NCBI GenBank assembly: GCA_039820405.1
Contig: JBCBQC010000029.1
Span: 1 to 64,000 of the forward strand
Reading direction: 5' to 3'
DNA: 64,000 nucleotides
Source: CALLVY01 sp937899855
GTDB taxonomy: Bacteria; Bacteroidota; Bacteroidia; Chitinophagales; Saprospiraceae
Within the stretch, counting starts at the first letter, position 1; every line of letters begins with the position of its first letter. The notes under the pieces are model-generated. The model did not search any database, was not told the DNA's origin, and worked only from the letters and a program-made list of their open reading frames with translations. Shown here one piece after another: positions 42,901 through 52,149 of the stretch. Made by a program: the position numbers and the translations under genes.

Positions 42901-43224
42901 GAAACGGAAATCGCCTTCGTTGAGGTACAGTTGATCGGAAACCATATTACCGGCGAAGAAAACGTCGGGCAGCCCGTCCTTATTGACGTCGAGTACGCCG
43001 ACACCGGCGCCCTGTACGATCCCGTCGTTGGTAAAGGTATTGAGTTCGAGGTTTTCGGTCACCTGATTGTTGAAAGTGATCTGGGTCTGATCACTGGGCA
43101 GCCGTTCGAACAGGTTTTGGTCGTCAAAGGAGGCGGAGCTGGTCGTGGCTTGGGGGGCGGAGGCATCCGGGGTACAAGCGTTCACCAGTAGTACACAACC
43201 GAGCAGGAAGACGAGATTTCTCAT
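39901..43224 (-). CDS. CRTAC1-family lipoprotein with FG-GAP/VCBS propeller and ASPIC/UnbV domains
   Basis: 1107 aa. Lipobox LVNA-C17, then two sets of FG-GAP/VCBS repeats with calcium-binding loops of the type D-x-N-x-D-G-x-x-D (for example DVNKDGLPDVFF, DINNDGYDDIYV, DFDQDGDLDFVI, DVDGDGDLDLIA). Between the sets, near residues 530-600, is an ASPIC/UnbV-like segment (HFGLGQQAEVARVRVVFPDGKEWRQ). The repeats build beta-propellers seen in surface proteins that bind glycans or other proteins. The lipoprotein is likely at the cell surface; no enzymatic domain is visible. First gene of a pair with the MORN_2 lipoprotein. Confidence 0.92.
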   Translation of the reverse strand: MRNLVFLLGCVLLVNACTPDASAPQATTSSASFDDQNLFERLPSDQTQITFNNQVTENLELNTFTNDGIVQGAGVGVLDVNKDGLPDVFFAGNMVSDQLYLNEGDFRFQNISQTAGFAQESTWSTGVAIVDINNDGYDDIYVCKFIYADPARRRNKLYLNNQDNTFTEKAVEYGIADEGYSIMANFFDYDGDGDLDLYVANQPPAATQLRKNIKPSDTQYTDRLYRNDGQRFTDVTVAAGVQNNCFSLSATASDFNDDGYPDLYVASDYDEPDLFYQNNGDGTFTNVANEALQHISNFSMGADVADINNDGYMDLFTADMVAEDNFRNKTNMSSMAVEKFWGLVKMGYHYQFMFNSLQLNNGNGTFSEIAQMSGVSKTDWSWSALFVDADQDGYKDLFVTNGILKEIRNKDYRNQLKKLVADRKAQAGGNTKFDPLELSGMAPSVKIKNRAFRNTGDLVFESKTDAWGFEKPGWSQGMAYADFDQDGDLDFVINNTNEAADIYRNRVNERGGQNFLSVTATGMPQNGSGVNARVWIEYGEGSQQVSDLTPYRGYMSTSQNVAHFGLGQQAEVARVRVVFPDGKEWRQEGVAANQKLVATYRTDLPTAEVERTPATYFQSLTTAEMAINYEENPFDDYDREVLIPYKMSNLGPILAVADVNQDGNDDFYLGGAVGVPGKLYVQDAEGRFTYSPQNVFEGDKPYEDGAAQFVDVDLDGDMDLYVATGGNEYPQNTNGYQDRLYINAGDGNFLKTTAVPEMTTSTGAVCPLDYDNDGDLDFFVGGRQLPGAYGRRVSSFLLENTQSSLVDVTASKTEGFTDLGMVTDAKWVDLDGDEQAELVVVGEWMPVRIFKLREGRLVPTENPSLETSNGLWNSLETLDVDGDGDLDLIAGNYGLNYKYTASVSNPFTLYVKDFDENGTNDVYLGYHDQADGKLYPVRGRQCSSEQMPFVKEKFKNYDAFGKATLVDVLEGRLDGSTVQECYTFAHTVFLNDGKGSFKTRELPKLAQIAPIYDMVVRDFDGDGQLDLFCVGNFHQREVETTRSDAGVGALLLGDGAGGFTAVSPSVTGVVAKEDARAVVWLNNKGQRPVMAIANNGAPMQFYVEAAQ

Positions 43225-43406
43225 GGGAATTTAATTTTAGGGCAAAATTTTGCGAACGCCTTTATCCTTGCATTGATCTTGCCAAGCTGATCGTAGAATA
43301 AAAACGCTGCACAAAAATTGAAAAAAATCCAATATTTTTCAACCCTAAACCGGACAATTCCACCCCGAGACCACCTTCCTACACTTCCCCCCGGTGGGAT
43401 CCGTCC

Positions 43407-43970
43407 TCAATTCTGTTCTGCGGACTCGTCCCGAGCGAGTTCGGTGGCGGGCACAAAGTCCAGCGACACCGAATTGATGCAATAACGCAGCCCCGTCGGC
43501 TCCGGCCCGTCCTCAAAAACGTGTCCCAAATGCCCATCACAACGCGCACAAAGCACCTCCACCCGATTCCAACCGTATTGGAGATCCTCCTCCTCGGCGA
43601 TGTAGGCCTCGTCGATGGGTGCGTAATAACTCGGCCAACCGGTTCCCGACCGGTACTTGGTATCCGAAGAAAACAGCGGCAATTCACAACCCGCGCAGGT
43701 GTAGATGCCCCGCTCCTTGTTGTCCCACAAATCGCCGCTAAAGGCCCGTTCGGTCCCCTTTTGGCGAAGGACGTAAAACTCTTGGCTGGTCAATTCGGCT
43801 TGCCACTCCTCCTTTGATTTTTCCACCTTGGTCAAATCCGCCGCCGCGGGCGTGGGCACCGGTCCCAGGTTTGTAGTCGCCGCCGCGACGTTGGTCCGCG
43901 CCTGTTGGGCTTGGTTACAAGCTGCGCAAAACAATAAGGTGACCATCAAAAAACCCGATAGATAATTCAT
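43407..43970 (-). CDS. msrB: Lipoprotein peptide-methionine (R)-S-oxide reductase
   Basis: 187 aa from ATG at 43970, which gives a lipoprotein signal (MNYLSGFLMVTLLFCAAC); the frame is open 20 codons further. The MsrB domain holds two zinc CxxC pairs (CAGCELPLF and CARCDGHLGH), the substrate loop GTGWPSYY and the catalytic Cys in RYCINSVSL. It reduces methionine-R-sulfoxide in proteins. The lipid anchor places it in the envelope, where it would repair oxidised exported proteins; its electron donor there is unknown. Confidence 0.94.
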   Translation of the reverse strand: MNYLSGFLMVTLLFCAACNQAQQARTNVAAATTNLGPVPTPAAADLTKVEKSKEEWQAELTSQEFYVLRQKGTERAFSGDLWDNKERGIYTCAGCELPLFSSDTKYRSGTGWPSYYAPIDEAYIAEEEDLQYGWNRVEVLCARCDGHLGHVFEDGPEPTGLRYCINSVSLDFVPATELARDESAEQN

Positions 43971-43980
43971 ATCAACAATT

Positions 43981-44439
43981 TTATTTATTTTTCTTCTTTT
44001 TGGGACTTTGCCAATCCTCCCGCTCCGCAAACTCGACGATGTTTTTCATCAAGCCGATGATGGAAAGAAAGACCAGGTACCCAAAAGTTAGAACGATAAA
44101 AATCCACCGATAGGATCCCGCTTCGTTGATGGATAGGGACGAAAGTCCGTATGCCGTCAATCCGGAGGCCACCGCGAGGGCGGCAAAGGCCAACATGGAG
44201 CGGCCCCAGTACTTGTTGAGGTCCTCCGCCGAAAGACTGGAAAGACTGTTGATGAGGGCGAAGAAGAGCAAAAAAGCCGCGGCCGACATCCAGGGAAAAC
44301 GGTTGCCGATTTCGAGGATACCCAGGGCATTGATCAATTTTGCCAGCAAACTCACCAGAATACCGAGGAAGAAAATACCCGTAGCCTGTACGAGTGGGTT
44401 GTAAGCCCGGTAGTAGATCGAAGTTTTAGGTTCAGTCAT
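43981..44439 (-). CDS. Uncharacterised four-helix membrane protein
   Basis: 152 aa from ATG at 44439 (MTEPKTSIYYRAYNP); a longer open frame upstream lacks a hydrophobic or conserved start. Four predicted membrane helices (about 18-38, 47-66, 77-98, 107-130) and a basic C-terminus (SPKKKKNK). Not recognised. The gene ends 10 nt before the msrB start, so the two are probably co-transcribed. Confidence 0.78.
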   Translation of the reverse strand: MTEPKTSIYYRAYNPLVQATGIFFLGILVSLLAKLINALGILEIGNRFPWMSAAAFLLFFALINSLSSLSAEDLNKYWGRSMLAFAALAVASGLTAYGLSSLSINEAGSYRWIFIVLTFGYLVFLSIIGLMKNIVEFAEREDWQSPKKKKNK

Positions 44440-44599
44440 GAGTAGAAAATAATTTTGGAGTCTCAAATGTTTAGTCGCCCACTGATAAATTGTCTTTTGG
44501 ACACCAAAAGGGGCCATTGGCGGCCCCCACCTTTCCCCAGATTGCACTACCTTTGCCCCGCGTGGCCACCGGTCGCGAATTTAATGACTGAACACAAGA

Positions 44600-46579
44600 A
44601 TGCTAAGTACCCGACGCCGTATGATCCGATACTACCTTACTTTTTACACCTGCCTTACCATTTGCTGCTCCCTCGCCGCCCAAACCAACGTCCGCATCAG
44701 CGACATTCAGGGCGACGGACTGGCCAGCCCCTTCCGGGGCCAACTCGTCCGCAGCGACTCCAATGTCGTGACCGCCACCTTCAACCGGGGCTTTTTCCTC
44801 CAGTCCATCCCCAGCCGGGAAGATGGCGATCCCGGGACTTCCGAAGGCCTCCTGGTTTTCACCAGTAGTGCCCCCTCCCTGTCGGTAGGCGACCTGATCA
44901 ACATCACCGGAACCGTCGACGAATTCGAAACCGAAACCGAAATCGTCGGCTTCCAGACCACCTGGGAGGTCCTGAGCAGCGATTACCCCCTCCCCGACCC
45001 CATTCTGCTCGACCGCGATTTTCCCGCCACCGAATACCGCAGCCTCCCGGATCTGGAACGGATCGAAGGGATGCGCGTCCGTTTTACCGACGGCACCATC
45101 TGCGCCCCCGGCGACGAGGATGATGCCGCTGGATTTTACCTGAGCGACAACCGCCCCTTCCGCGAGGCGGGCATCAGCGCCCCGGGGGTCCCCGGCCTAC
45201 CCATTTGGGACAACAATCCCGAATTGCTCTTTATCGACCTCGATTTCCTCCCCGTCAACGACGTCCGATTCGCCAGCGGGATGCAAGTCACCGCCACCGG
45301 AGTGCTCTCCGTCCAGCGCGACCATTACCGGGTGATGGCCACCGATTACGACCTCAGCGGCGAGCTGGTCGACCAGCGGGCGCGCCCCAAGGCGGAAGAC
45401 GAAGTAAGCATTGGCTGTCTCAACGCCCTCTTTCTCGATTCCGACTCCTCCCCCGAAAACATCATCCACCGCCAGCAAATCGCCATCTACGTGGTGGATG
45501 GTATGCAGGCCCCCGATATCGTCGCCTTCCAGGAGGTGGAGAACATCGCGGCCATGCGCGACGTAGCCAATCGGATCAGCCAGCTCGATCCGAGCCTACA
45601 GTACGAAGCTTATCTCCTCCAGGGCAATTCCTCTTCGATCAATCTGGGTTACCTCGTCAATCCCCAGACCGTCCGCGAGGCCAGCATCGTGCAAAGGGGC
45701 AAAAACGAAACCCTCAGCATCGGTGGGGTGACCCACAACCGCCCCCCCCTACTGCTCAACGCCCAATTTGCCACCGCCGAACCCACCCCCATCCAGATCC
45801 TCAACCTCCACCTCAAAAGCCTCATCGGCATCGAAGGAAGCAATAGCTTTGCGGTGCGGACCAAACGCCACGAAGCGGCAATCTCGGTGGCCCAAATGGT
45901 CCGGGAATTGCAAAACGACAACCTCGTCGTACTCGGCGATTTCAATGCCTTTGAGTTTTCGGACGGCTATGTCGACGTGGTCAATCAAATCTCCGGGCAG
46001 CCCTCTCTCGGCGCCGAATTCCCCGTGCAATCCATCGTCAACCCTCCCCTGACCAACCTCAGCACCAGCGACTTCCTCGAACCCGCCGAGCAGTATTCCT
46101 ACGTCTTCCGGGGCAATGCCCAGATCCTCGATCACTGCTTGGCCAACGACTTTTCCGGGCTGGAGGTACGCGACCTCCAGTACATCCGCGGCAATGCCGA
46201 CAACCCGGACCTCACCGTCAATAATCCGCTGACGCCCCAGTTTTCCTCCGATCACGACGGCTTTGTCCTCTACCTCGAACTGGCCGATACCCTGCTGACC
46301 GGGCAGTCGGAGCCGCCACTTGACCCGGCGACGCTCTACCTGCCCAATCCCTACCCGGCGGGGGGCAGCATCGAATTTAGCCCCAGCCAAACCGGGGATT
46401 ACAACCTGCGGCTGTGGACGAGCCAGGGGCGCTTACGGCATAATCAGGCGCTGGGGCAGCAACAAGCCGGAGCGGTCCGCTCCTACTTCCTACCCAACGA
46501 TTTGCCCCGGGGGCATTACATTTTGGAAATTGCGGGAAAAGGCCTAAGTTATCGGCGACAAATCCTGATCCTCGAGTAA
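44600..46579 (+). CDS. Secreted endonuclease/exonuclease/phosphatase-family nuclease with T9SS type A tail
   Basis: 659 aa (start could also be the ATG seven codons in, just ahead of the hydrophobic signal). The N-terminal OB-fold-like segment (RISDIQGDGLASPFRGQ to about 270) and the C-terminal catalytic domain are those of ExeM/NucH-type extracellular nucleases: FQEVENIAAMRDVA (about 308-321), VVLGDFNAFEFSDGY (the GDFN site), QILDHCLAN, and FSSDHDGFVLYLEL. It cleaves DNA outside the cell with a divalent metal. The last 75 residues are a type A sorting domain (YLPNPYPAGGSIEFSPS). Confidence 0.91.
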   Translation: MLSTRRRMIRYYLTFYTCLTICCSLAAQTNVRISDIQGDGLASPFRGQLVRSDSNVVTATFNRGFFLQSIPSREDGDPGTSEGLLVFTSSAPSLSVGDLINITGTVDEFETETEIVGFQTTWEVLSSDYPLPDPILLDRDFPATEYRSLPDLERIEGMRVRFTDGTICAPGDEDDAAGFYLSDNRPFREAGISAPGVPGLPIWDNNPELLFIDLDFLPVNDVRFASGMQVTATGVLSVQRDHYRVMATDYDLSGELVDQRARPKAEDEVSIGCLNALFLDSDSSPENIIHRQQIAIYVVDGMQAPDIVAFQEVENIAAMRDVANRISQLDPSLQYEAYLLQGNSSSINLGYLVNPQTVREASIVQRGKNETLSIGGVTHNRPPLLLNAQFATAEPTPIQILNLHLKSLIGIEGSNSFAVRTKRHEAAISVAQMVRELQNDNLVVLGDFNAFEFSDGYVDVVNQISGQPSLGAEFPVQSIVNPPLTNLSTSDFLEPAEQYSYVFRGNAQILDHCLANDFSGLEVRDLQYIRGNADNPDLTVNNPLTPQFSSDHDGFVLYLELADTLLTGQSEPPLDPATLYLPNPYPAGGSIEFSPSQTGDYNLRLWTSQGRLRHNQALGQQQAGAVRSYFLPNDLPRGHYILEIAGKGLSYRRQILILE

Positions 46580-46612
46580 ACCGCTTCCCGGTGGGTAGCG
46601 CAAAACCAGCAC

Positions 46613-48862
46613 ATGAAGCAGATCATTCTTTACTGTGGTATCCTCCTATTGAGCCTTTGTTGTAGCGAACCGTCCGCCCCGGAGCCAGCGGCCAGCCCCG
46701 ATGCAGCCGATGGCACCGCCGCCATGGTGGCCGAACTCCGCACCATCGCCCAGCGGACCGACAATCTCCAGATGTGGCACCTCAATCGGGCCCGAGCCCA
46801 GGCGATTGACCAGCGCCTGGATCAAGTCAGCGATCCCGGTCAGCGAATCAGCATGTTGTTCCAGTCCGGGATCGAATGGCTCAACGCCGGCGAGTACCAA
46901 CGCGCCATCGCCCAACTCCAGGCCATCTTTGACTTTATCGACGGTCAGCAATTGAAATTGCCGCCCCAACAGTACTGGACCATCAAGGAACTGCTGGGGA
47001 TCGCTCACCTGCGGAAGGGAGAAATCGAAAATTGCCTGCAAGCCCACAACGCGTATTCCTGTATCCTCCCCATCGAAGAAGCCGGTCAGCACCAGTTGCG
47101 GGAAGGCTCGGAAAATGCCTTGCAGATTTTTGACGAGATCCTGACCGCCCAACCCAGTAATGTACAGGTCAAATGGCTGTACAACCTCGCCCAGATGACC
47201 CTCGGTGGCTACCCCCAAGACATTCCCGCCGGTCGCCTCATCCAGCCGGAAGTATTCGAATCCGAAGCAGCCCTCCCCCGCTTTACCGATCGCGCCATGG
47301 AACTGGGCCTGGCCGTCAACGACATCTCGGGCAGCGTGGTGATGGATGATTTTAACAACGACCACTACCTCGACCTCCTGGTCAGCTCCTACGGTCTGGA
47401 CGATCAGCTGCGCTACTTCGAAAACGATGGGCGGGGCGGCTTTACGGACCAAACCGAGGCGGCGGGTCTGACCGGGCTCTGGAGCGGACTCAACATGGTC
47501 CAAGCCGATTACAACAACGACGGCTGGGTCGACGTCCTCGTCCTCCGGGGAGCCTGGCTGGGCACGGATGGCAATCACCCCAACTCCTTGCTCCGCAACA
47601 ACGGCGACGGCACCTTTAGCGACGTGACCCGCCACAGCGGCCTCTACTGCCAGTATCCCACCCAGACCGCCGCCTGGCTCGACTTCGACGCCGATGGCTG
47701 GATCGACCTCTTTATCGCCAATGAGTATTCGAGCAATACCCCCGCCACCGCCCAGCTTTTTCACAACCGGGGCGATGGGACCTTTCGCGAGGTCGCCGCG
47801 GAAAAGGGAGTGGCCATCCGGGCCTTCGTCAAGGGCTGCGTGGCCAGCGACTACAACAACGACGGCTTCGCCGACCTCTACCTCTCGGCCATCAGTGGCG
47901 ACAATTACCTCCTCCAAAATGGCGGCCCCGCGGAAGATTTTAAATTTAAAAACGTCGCCGCTACGGCGGGGACCACCGAGCCCCGCGTCAGCTTTCCCTG
48001 CTGGTTTTTCGACTACGACCAGGACGGCTGGGAAGACCTCTTCGTAAGTGGCTTTGACTTTCAGCAATTTGAAACGGCGGCGGGAGAGGTCGCCCGTGAT
48101 TACTTGGGGGAAAAGGTATCGGCCGAGCTGCCGCGACTGTACCACAACAATCAGGACGGAACCTTTAGCGAGGTGAGCCAGGCGATGGGCGTCGACCAGG
48201 TACTCTTTACGATGGGTTGCAATTTTGGCGACCTGAACAATGACGGCTATCCAGACTTTTACGCCACCACGGGGACCCCCGATTTTCGGGCCCTCGTCCC
48301 CAACCGCATGTTCCTCAACGGCGGCAAGGGGCAAGCCTTTTTGGACGTCACCCGGGCTGGGGGCTTTGGCCACCTGCAAAAGGGCCACGGCGTCGCCTTT
48401 GGCGATATCGACGCGGATGGAGACCAAGATATTTACCACGTACTCGGCGGCTCCTACGACGGGGACAATTTTATGAATGCCCTATTCGTCAATCCCGGTC
48501 CGGCGCAGCACTGGGTAAAGCTGCGGCTGGTGGGGCGGCGGTCCAACCGTTCGGCCATCGGGGCGCGCCTGCGGATTCGGGCCAGCGATGCTCGGGGGGA
48601 CACGCGCGATTTTTACAGCCGGGTCAATTCGGGGGCCAGCTTCGGGGCCAGTCCGTTGTTGGTGGAGCAGGGCTTGGCGGCCTACGCGCAGATCGAAAGC
48701 GTGGACGTATGGTGGCCGGGACAGTCGACGGCGGAAAGTTTTGGCGGGGTAAGCAGTGACGGTTATTTCTTTATCGAGGAAGGTAAAGGAATGGCAAAAA
48801 AAGTGGACGTACCGACCTTACAGCTACGGGGCGATGCCGGGCACAAACACCACCACCAGTAA
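46613..48862 (+). CDS. CRTAC1-family lipoprotein with TPR-like N-terminus
   Basis: 749 aa. Lipobox LSLC-C17 at the end of a hydrophobic signal. Helical repeats (about 30-200) resemble TPRs, with NAGEYQRAIAQLQAIFDFIDGQ as one unit. FG-GAP/VCBS blades with calcium loops follow (DFNNDHYLDLLV, DYNNDGWVDVLV, DFDADGWIDLFI, DLNNDGYPDFYA), and a C-terminal ASPIC/UnbV-like domain (about 640-725, WVKLRLVGRRSNRSAIGARLRI). The layout is common in Bacteroidota and Planctomycetota; its role is not known. It follows the nuclease gene after 33 nt and may share its transcript. Confidence 0.9.
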   Translation: MKQIILYCGILLLSLCCSEPSAPEPAASPDAADGTAAMVAELRTIAQRTDNLQMWHLNRARAQAIDQRLDQVSDPGQRISMLFQSGIEWLNAGEYQRAIAQLQAIFDFIDGQQLKLPPQQYWTIKELLGIAHLRKGEIENCLQAHNAYSCILPIEEAGQHQLREGSENALQIFDEILTAQPSNVQVKWLYNLAQMTLGGYPQDIPAGRLIQPEVFESEAALPRFTDRAMELGLAVNDISGSVVMDDFNNDHYLDLLVSSYGLDDQLRYFENDGRGGFTDQTEAAGLTGLWSGLNMVQADYNNDGWVDVLVLRGAWLGTDGNHPNSLLRNNGDGTFSDVTRHSGLYCQYPTQTAAWLDFDADGWIDLFIANEYSSNTPATAQLFHNRGDGTFREVAAEKGVAIRAFVKGCVASDYNNDGFADLYLSAISGDNYLLQNGGPAEDFKFKNVAATAGTTEPRVSFPCWFFDYDQDGWEDLFVSGFDFQQFETAAGEVARDYLGEKVSAELPRLYHNNQDGTFSEVSQAMGVDQVLFTMGCNFGDLNNDGYPDFYATTGTPDFRALVPNRMFLNGGKGQAFLDVTRAGGFGHLQKGHGVAFGDIDADGDQDIYHVLGGSYDGDNFMNALFVNPGPAQHWVKLRLVGRRSNRSAIGARLRIRASDARGDTRDFYSRVNSGASFGASPLLVEQGLAAYAQIESVDVWWPGQSTAESFGGVSSDGYFFIEEGKGMAKKVDVPTLQLRGDAGHKHHHQ

Positions 48863-48868
48863 GCAGCG

Positions 48869-50191
48869 TCAGGCGGAGGGTTCGACCAGCTCGCCGTAGA
48901 GATCGAAGGCTTCGGCGGAATTGATCTTGACGTGGGCAAAATCGCCGATCCGTACGTAGTATTGTTTGGCATCCACCAGTACTTCATTGTCCACCTCGGG
49001 CGAGTCGGCTTCGCTACGCCCCACAAAGTAGCCCCCTTCCTTGCGGTCGAAGAGCACGCGGAGCGTTTTTCCTACTTTTTGCTGATTTTTTTCGTACGAA
49101 ATGGCTTGTTGGAGCTCCATCAGTTGGTTGGCTCGCTCGGCCTTTTGCTCGGCGGGAATGTCGTCGGGCAGGACGTGGGCGCGGGTATCCTCTTCGTGGG
49201 AGTACTGAAATACCCCCACCCTTTCGAAACGCAGGTCCTCCACAAAGCGGCAGAGCTCGGCAAATTCCTCATCCGTTTCGCCGGGGAAGCCCACCAGGAG
49301 GGTCGTGCGGATGGCGATACCGGGTACGCGCTGGCGGGCGTAGTCGATCAATTCGCGGGTTTCGGCCTGGGTGATCTGGCGGCGCATCCGTTGGAGGACG
49401 GTGTCACTGGCGTGTTGGAGGGGGATGTCGAGGTAGTTACAGATTTCGGGGCGCTCGGCCATGACGTCAAAGATTTCGCGGGGAAATTTGCTGGGGTAGG
49501 CGTAGTGGAGGCGAATCCACTCGATGCCTTCGACGTCGGCCAGGGCGTGGAGCAGACGGGGCAGCTCGCGCTGGCGGTAGAGGTCCAAGCCGTAGTAGGT
49601 CAGTTCTTGGGCGATGAGCATCAGTTCTTTGACGCCACGACGGGCCAGGTTTTGGGCCTCGCGGACCAGTTCTTCGATGGGGCGGGAGATGTGCTTGCCC
49701 CGCATCAGTGGGATGGCGCAGAAGGAACAGGTGCGATTGCAGCCTTCGGAGATTTTGAGGTAGGCAAAATGCTGGGGGGTGGTAATTTTGCGTTCGCCCA
49801 GGAGCTCGTGCTGGTAGTCGGCATCGAGCTTGGCCAGGAGGGCGGGCAGTTCGAGCGTACCAAAGTAGGCGTCGACCTCGGGTATCTCCTCCTCCAAATC
49901 GTCTTTGTAGCGTTGGGACAGGCAGCCGGTGACGTAGAGTTTGTCGATGCCACCGGCGGTTTTGACGGCGGCGTACTGCAGAATGGTGTTGACCGATTCT
50001 TCTTTGGCCAGATCGATAAAGCCACAGGTATTGACGATGACGATATTGGCATCCGCCCGATCGTTTTCGTGCACCACCTCGTAGTCATTGCCCTGGAGTT
50101 GGGTAATGATATTTTCGGAGTCGACGATGTTTTTCGAACAACCCAGGGTAACGACGTTGACTTTGTCTTTGCGTAGCGTCTTGGTCTTCAA
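48869..50191 (-). CDS. rimO: Ribosomal protein S12 methylthiotransferase
   Basis: 440 aa if started at the TTG at 50191, which gives MKTKTLRKDKVNVVTLGCSKN, the usual start of Bacteroidota RimO. No in-frame ATG precedes the conserved region, and the longest frame (to another TTG at 50347) adds 52 residues without family character. The N-terminal MTTase domain has C-x-N-type cysteines (TLGCSKN, NTCGFI, TGCLSQ) for one Fe-S cluster; the radical SAM motif is CNRTCSFCAIP (about 145-155); a TRAM domain closes the protein. It adds a methylthio group to Asp88 of S12. Confidence 0.93.
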   Translation of the reverse strand: MKTKTLRKDKVNVVTLGCSKNIVDSENIITQLQGNDYEVVHENDRADANIVIVNTCGFIDLAKEESVNTILQYAAVKTAGGIDKLYVTGCLSQRYKDDLEEEIPEVDAYFGTLELPALLAKLDADYQHELLGERKITTPQHFAYLKISEGCNRTCSFCAIPLMRGKHISRPIEELVREAQNLARRGVKELMLIAQELTYYGLDLYRQRELPRLLHALADVEGIEWIRLHYAYPSKFPREIFDVMAERPEICNYLDIPLQHASDTVLQRMRRQITQAETRELIDYARQRVPGIAIRTTLLVGFPGETDEEFAELCRFVEDLRFERVGVFQYSHEEDTRAHVLPDDIPAEQKAERANQLMELQQAISYEKNQQKVGKTLRVLFDRKEGGYFVGRSEADSPEVDNEVLVDAKQYYVRIGDFAHVKINSAEAFDLYGELVEPSA

Positions 50192-50365
50192 ATCGGACGT
50201 TTTTGCGACCGGCCGAGTGGGGTGGGCTCCGTTCCGGTGGATAAAAAGTGGAACAAAGATACGCCATTGAGAAGGATTAGACCGTCGGATGGCGAAAAAA
50301 ATGGCGGGCCCAACGGCAAAAAAAGCCTTACCTTTGCGGACCAGCAATAAAATACGCTCTAGTTT

Positions 50366-51301
50366 ATGGTGCCCAGGTGGATATTAAAAGCGGTCGTGCA
50401 GAAAACCATTTCTTACTTGCCCTTCCGGCACAGGATCAATTACTTTTTCCAAAAACACGTCACCAAGGGCGTTTTCCTGACCGACGCCTACTTCACCGAT
50501 CGCCTCCAACACGCCCGCAATCACTTGCGCTTTTACCGTCGTTTTTCCCCAAAAAGAGCACTCGAAACGAGCCTCGAACTCGGTACCGGCTGGTACCCCG
50601 TGGTGCCCATCAGCCTGTTCCTGTCCGGGGCATCGACCATCTACACCGTCGACATTTCTTCCCTCAGCAACAAGGAGAACCTGCTACTGACCGTCCAAAA
50701 GTTTGTCGATTATCACCGGGCGGGCAAACTGGCCGAGTATTTCGAGGTCAAACCGGGACGAATGGCCGTCCTCCGCGACCTCCTCACCCGCCAGAGCGAA
50801 CTCAATTTCGACGACCTCACCCGCCGCCTACACCTGAAATACCTCGTCCAGGACGCCCGCCACCTCTCGATCGACTCCTCCGGGATCGACCTGGTACACT
50901 CCAACAACACCTTCGAACACGTCTACCCCGATATCCTCGAAGCCCTCCTGATCGAATTTCGCCGCATCAGCCGCCCCGGAGGCATCCTCTCCCACTTCGT
51001 AGACATGTCCGACCACTTCGCCCACTTCGACCGCAGCATCAACATTTACCACTACCTGCGCTTCTCCGATCAACAGTGGGCCTGGATCGACAACGACATC
51101 CAGCCCCAAAACCGCTGGCGCATCAGCGATTACAAAGCCCTGTACCAAAAGCTGGGCATCGAAATCGCCCATATCGAGACGCGTAAAGGCAACGTCCACC
51201 AATTGCAGGAAGTCCCCCTCCACCACAAGTACCGCACCTACCCCATGAGCGACCTAGCCACCAGCCACTGTCACATCGTCTCCAAAACGGACGATACTTA
51301 A
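50366..51301 (+). CDS. SAM-dependent class I methyltransferase
   Basis: 311 aa. Motif I is LELGTGWYPVVPISL (about 71-85), TVDISSL forms motif II, and SNNTFEHVYPDILEALLIEFRRISRPGGILSHFVDMSDH carries the post-I and core strands of the Rossmann fold. An extra helical part precedes the core (about 1-65). The substrate is unknown. The gene is divergent from rimO, and no RNA-processing context is evident. Confidence 0.85.
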   Translation: MVPRWILKAVVQKTISYLPFRHRINYFFQKHVTKGVFLTDAYFTDRLQHARNHLRFYRRFSPKRALETSLELGTGWYPVVPISLFLSGASTIYTVDISSLSNKENLLLTVQKFVDYHRAGKLAEYFEVKPGRMAVLRDLLTRQSELNFDDLTRRLHLKYLVQDARHLSIDSSGIDLVHSNNTFEHVYPDILEALLIEFRRISRPGGILSHFVDMSDHFAHFDRSINIYHYLRFSDQQWAWIDNDIQPQNRWRISDYKALYQKLGIEIAHIETRKGNVHQLQEVPLHHKYRTYPMSDLATSHCHIVSKTDDT

Positions 51302-51367
51302 GTCCCCACTTAGGCCCCCTCATAATTTCTCTTAGCGCCTTGCGTTATAATTCAGTAAATTAGCCAC

Positions 51368-52126
51368 ATGAAAGCAATCGCCCTCTTTTTTGGTGCCCTC
51401 TTCCTCGCGCAAATGGGCACGGCGCAATACGGTATCAACGCTGGTGCCCACTTCCTCCACGCCACCGAATGGGAAAACGCCATCGAAGGCCGGAGTGCCG
51501 GCGCCGAATCCTACGCCACTAACTTTTACCTGGGCGTCGATTACTGGTTTCGCCTCAAAAACCGCCGCATAGAGTTTTTTCCCGAATTGGGCTACGCCCG
51601 TACCAAGGCCGATAACCGCTACGATTTCGAAGGCAACGAATGGCGAGAGGAAAACATCCTCCAAAGCGCCAGCTTTTTCTTCAACACCCACTTTTACCTG
51701 CTCGACTTTGCCACCGATTGCAATTGCCCCACTTTTTCCAAGGACGGCGACGTGATCAAGAAAGGCTTCTTCGTCCGGCTGGCGCCGGGCGTTCAATGGT
51801 TGGATTACGAAACCAAACTGCTTCAAGAGGATACGGGCGACGATATGGTGGGCAACTTTTTTGTCGATGACCAGTTTGTATTTAGCCTCCGGGGGGGGAT
51901 TGGCATCGACATCGGTTTGAGTGATTTTCTCACCCTCACCCCCATCGTCCAGGCCAATTACACCTTCGATGCGGCCTGGCCCAATCTTCAGGAGGGCCCC
52001 GAGCAATTTTCGCCCGACTACGACCCCACGATCACCAGCGCCCTCTCCGACTCCCCGCTACAGTGGATGGCGGGTCTCCGGATCGGCCTGCGTTTTGACG
52101 AACTCAACAAGTACGGCTACCGCTAG
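51368..52126 (+). CDS. Outer-membrane beta-barrel protein
   Basis: 252 aa. Signal peptide (1-20, ending GTAQ), then alternating amphipathic strands typical of eight- to ten-stranded porin-like barrels (INAGAHFLHATEW, NFYLGVDYWF, FFVRLAPGVQWLDYE, FVFSLRGGIGIDIGLSDFLTLTPIVQANYTFDA), ending close to an aromatic/Leu strand. There are two adjacent Cys in CNCPTF. It is one of many small Bacteroidota barrels of unknown function. Confidence 0.85.
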   Translation: MKAIALFFGALFLAQMGTAQYGINAGAHFLHATEWENAIEGRSAGAESYATNFYLGVDYWFRLKNRRIEFFPELGYARTKADNRYDFEGNEWREENILQSASFFFNTHFYLLDFATDCNCPTFSKDGDVIKKGFFVRLAPGVQWLDYETKLLQEDTGDDMVGNFFVDDQFVFSLRGGIGIDIGLSDFLTLTPIVQANYTFDAAWPNLQEGPEQFSPDYDPTITSALSDSPLQWMAGLRIGLRFDELNKYGYR

Positions 52127-52149
52127 CCGCACGCTGGCTAAGACCGTGC

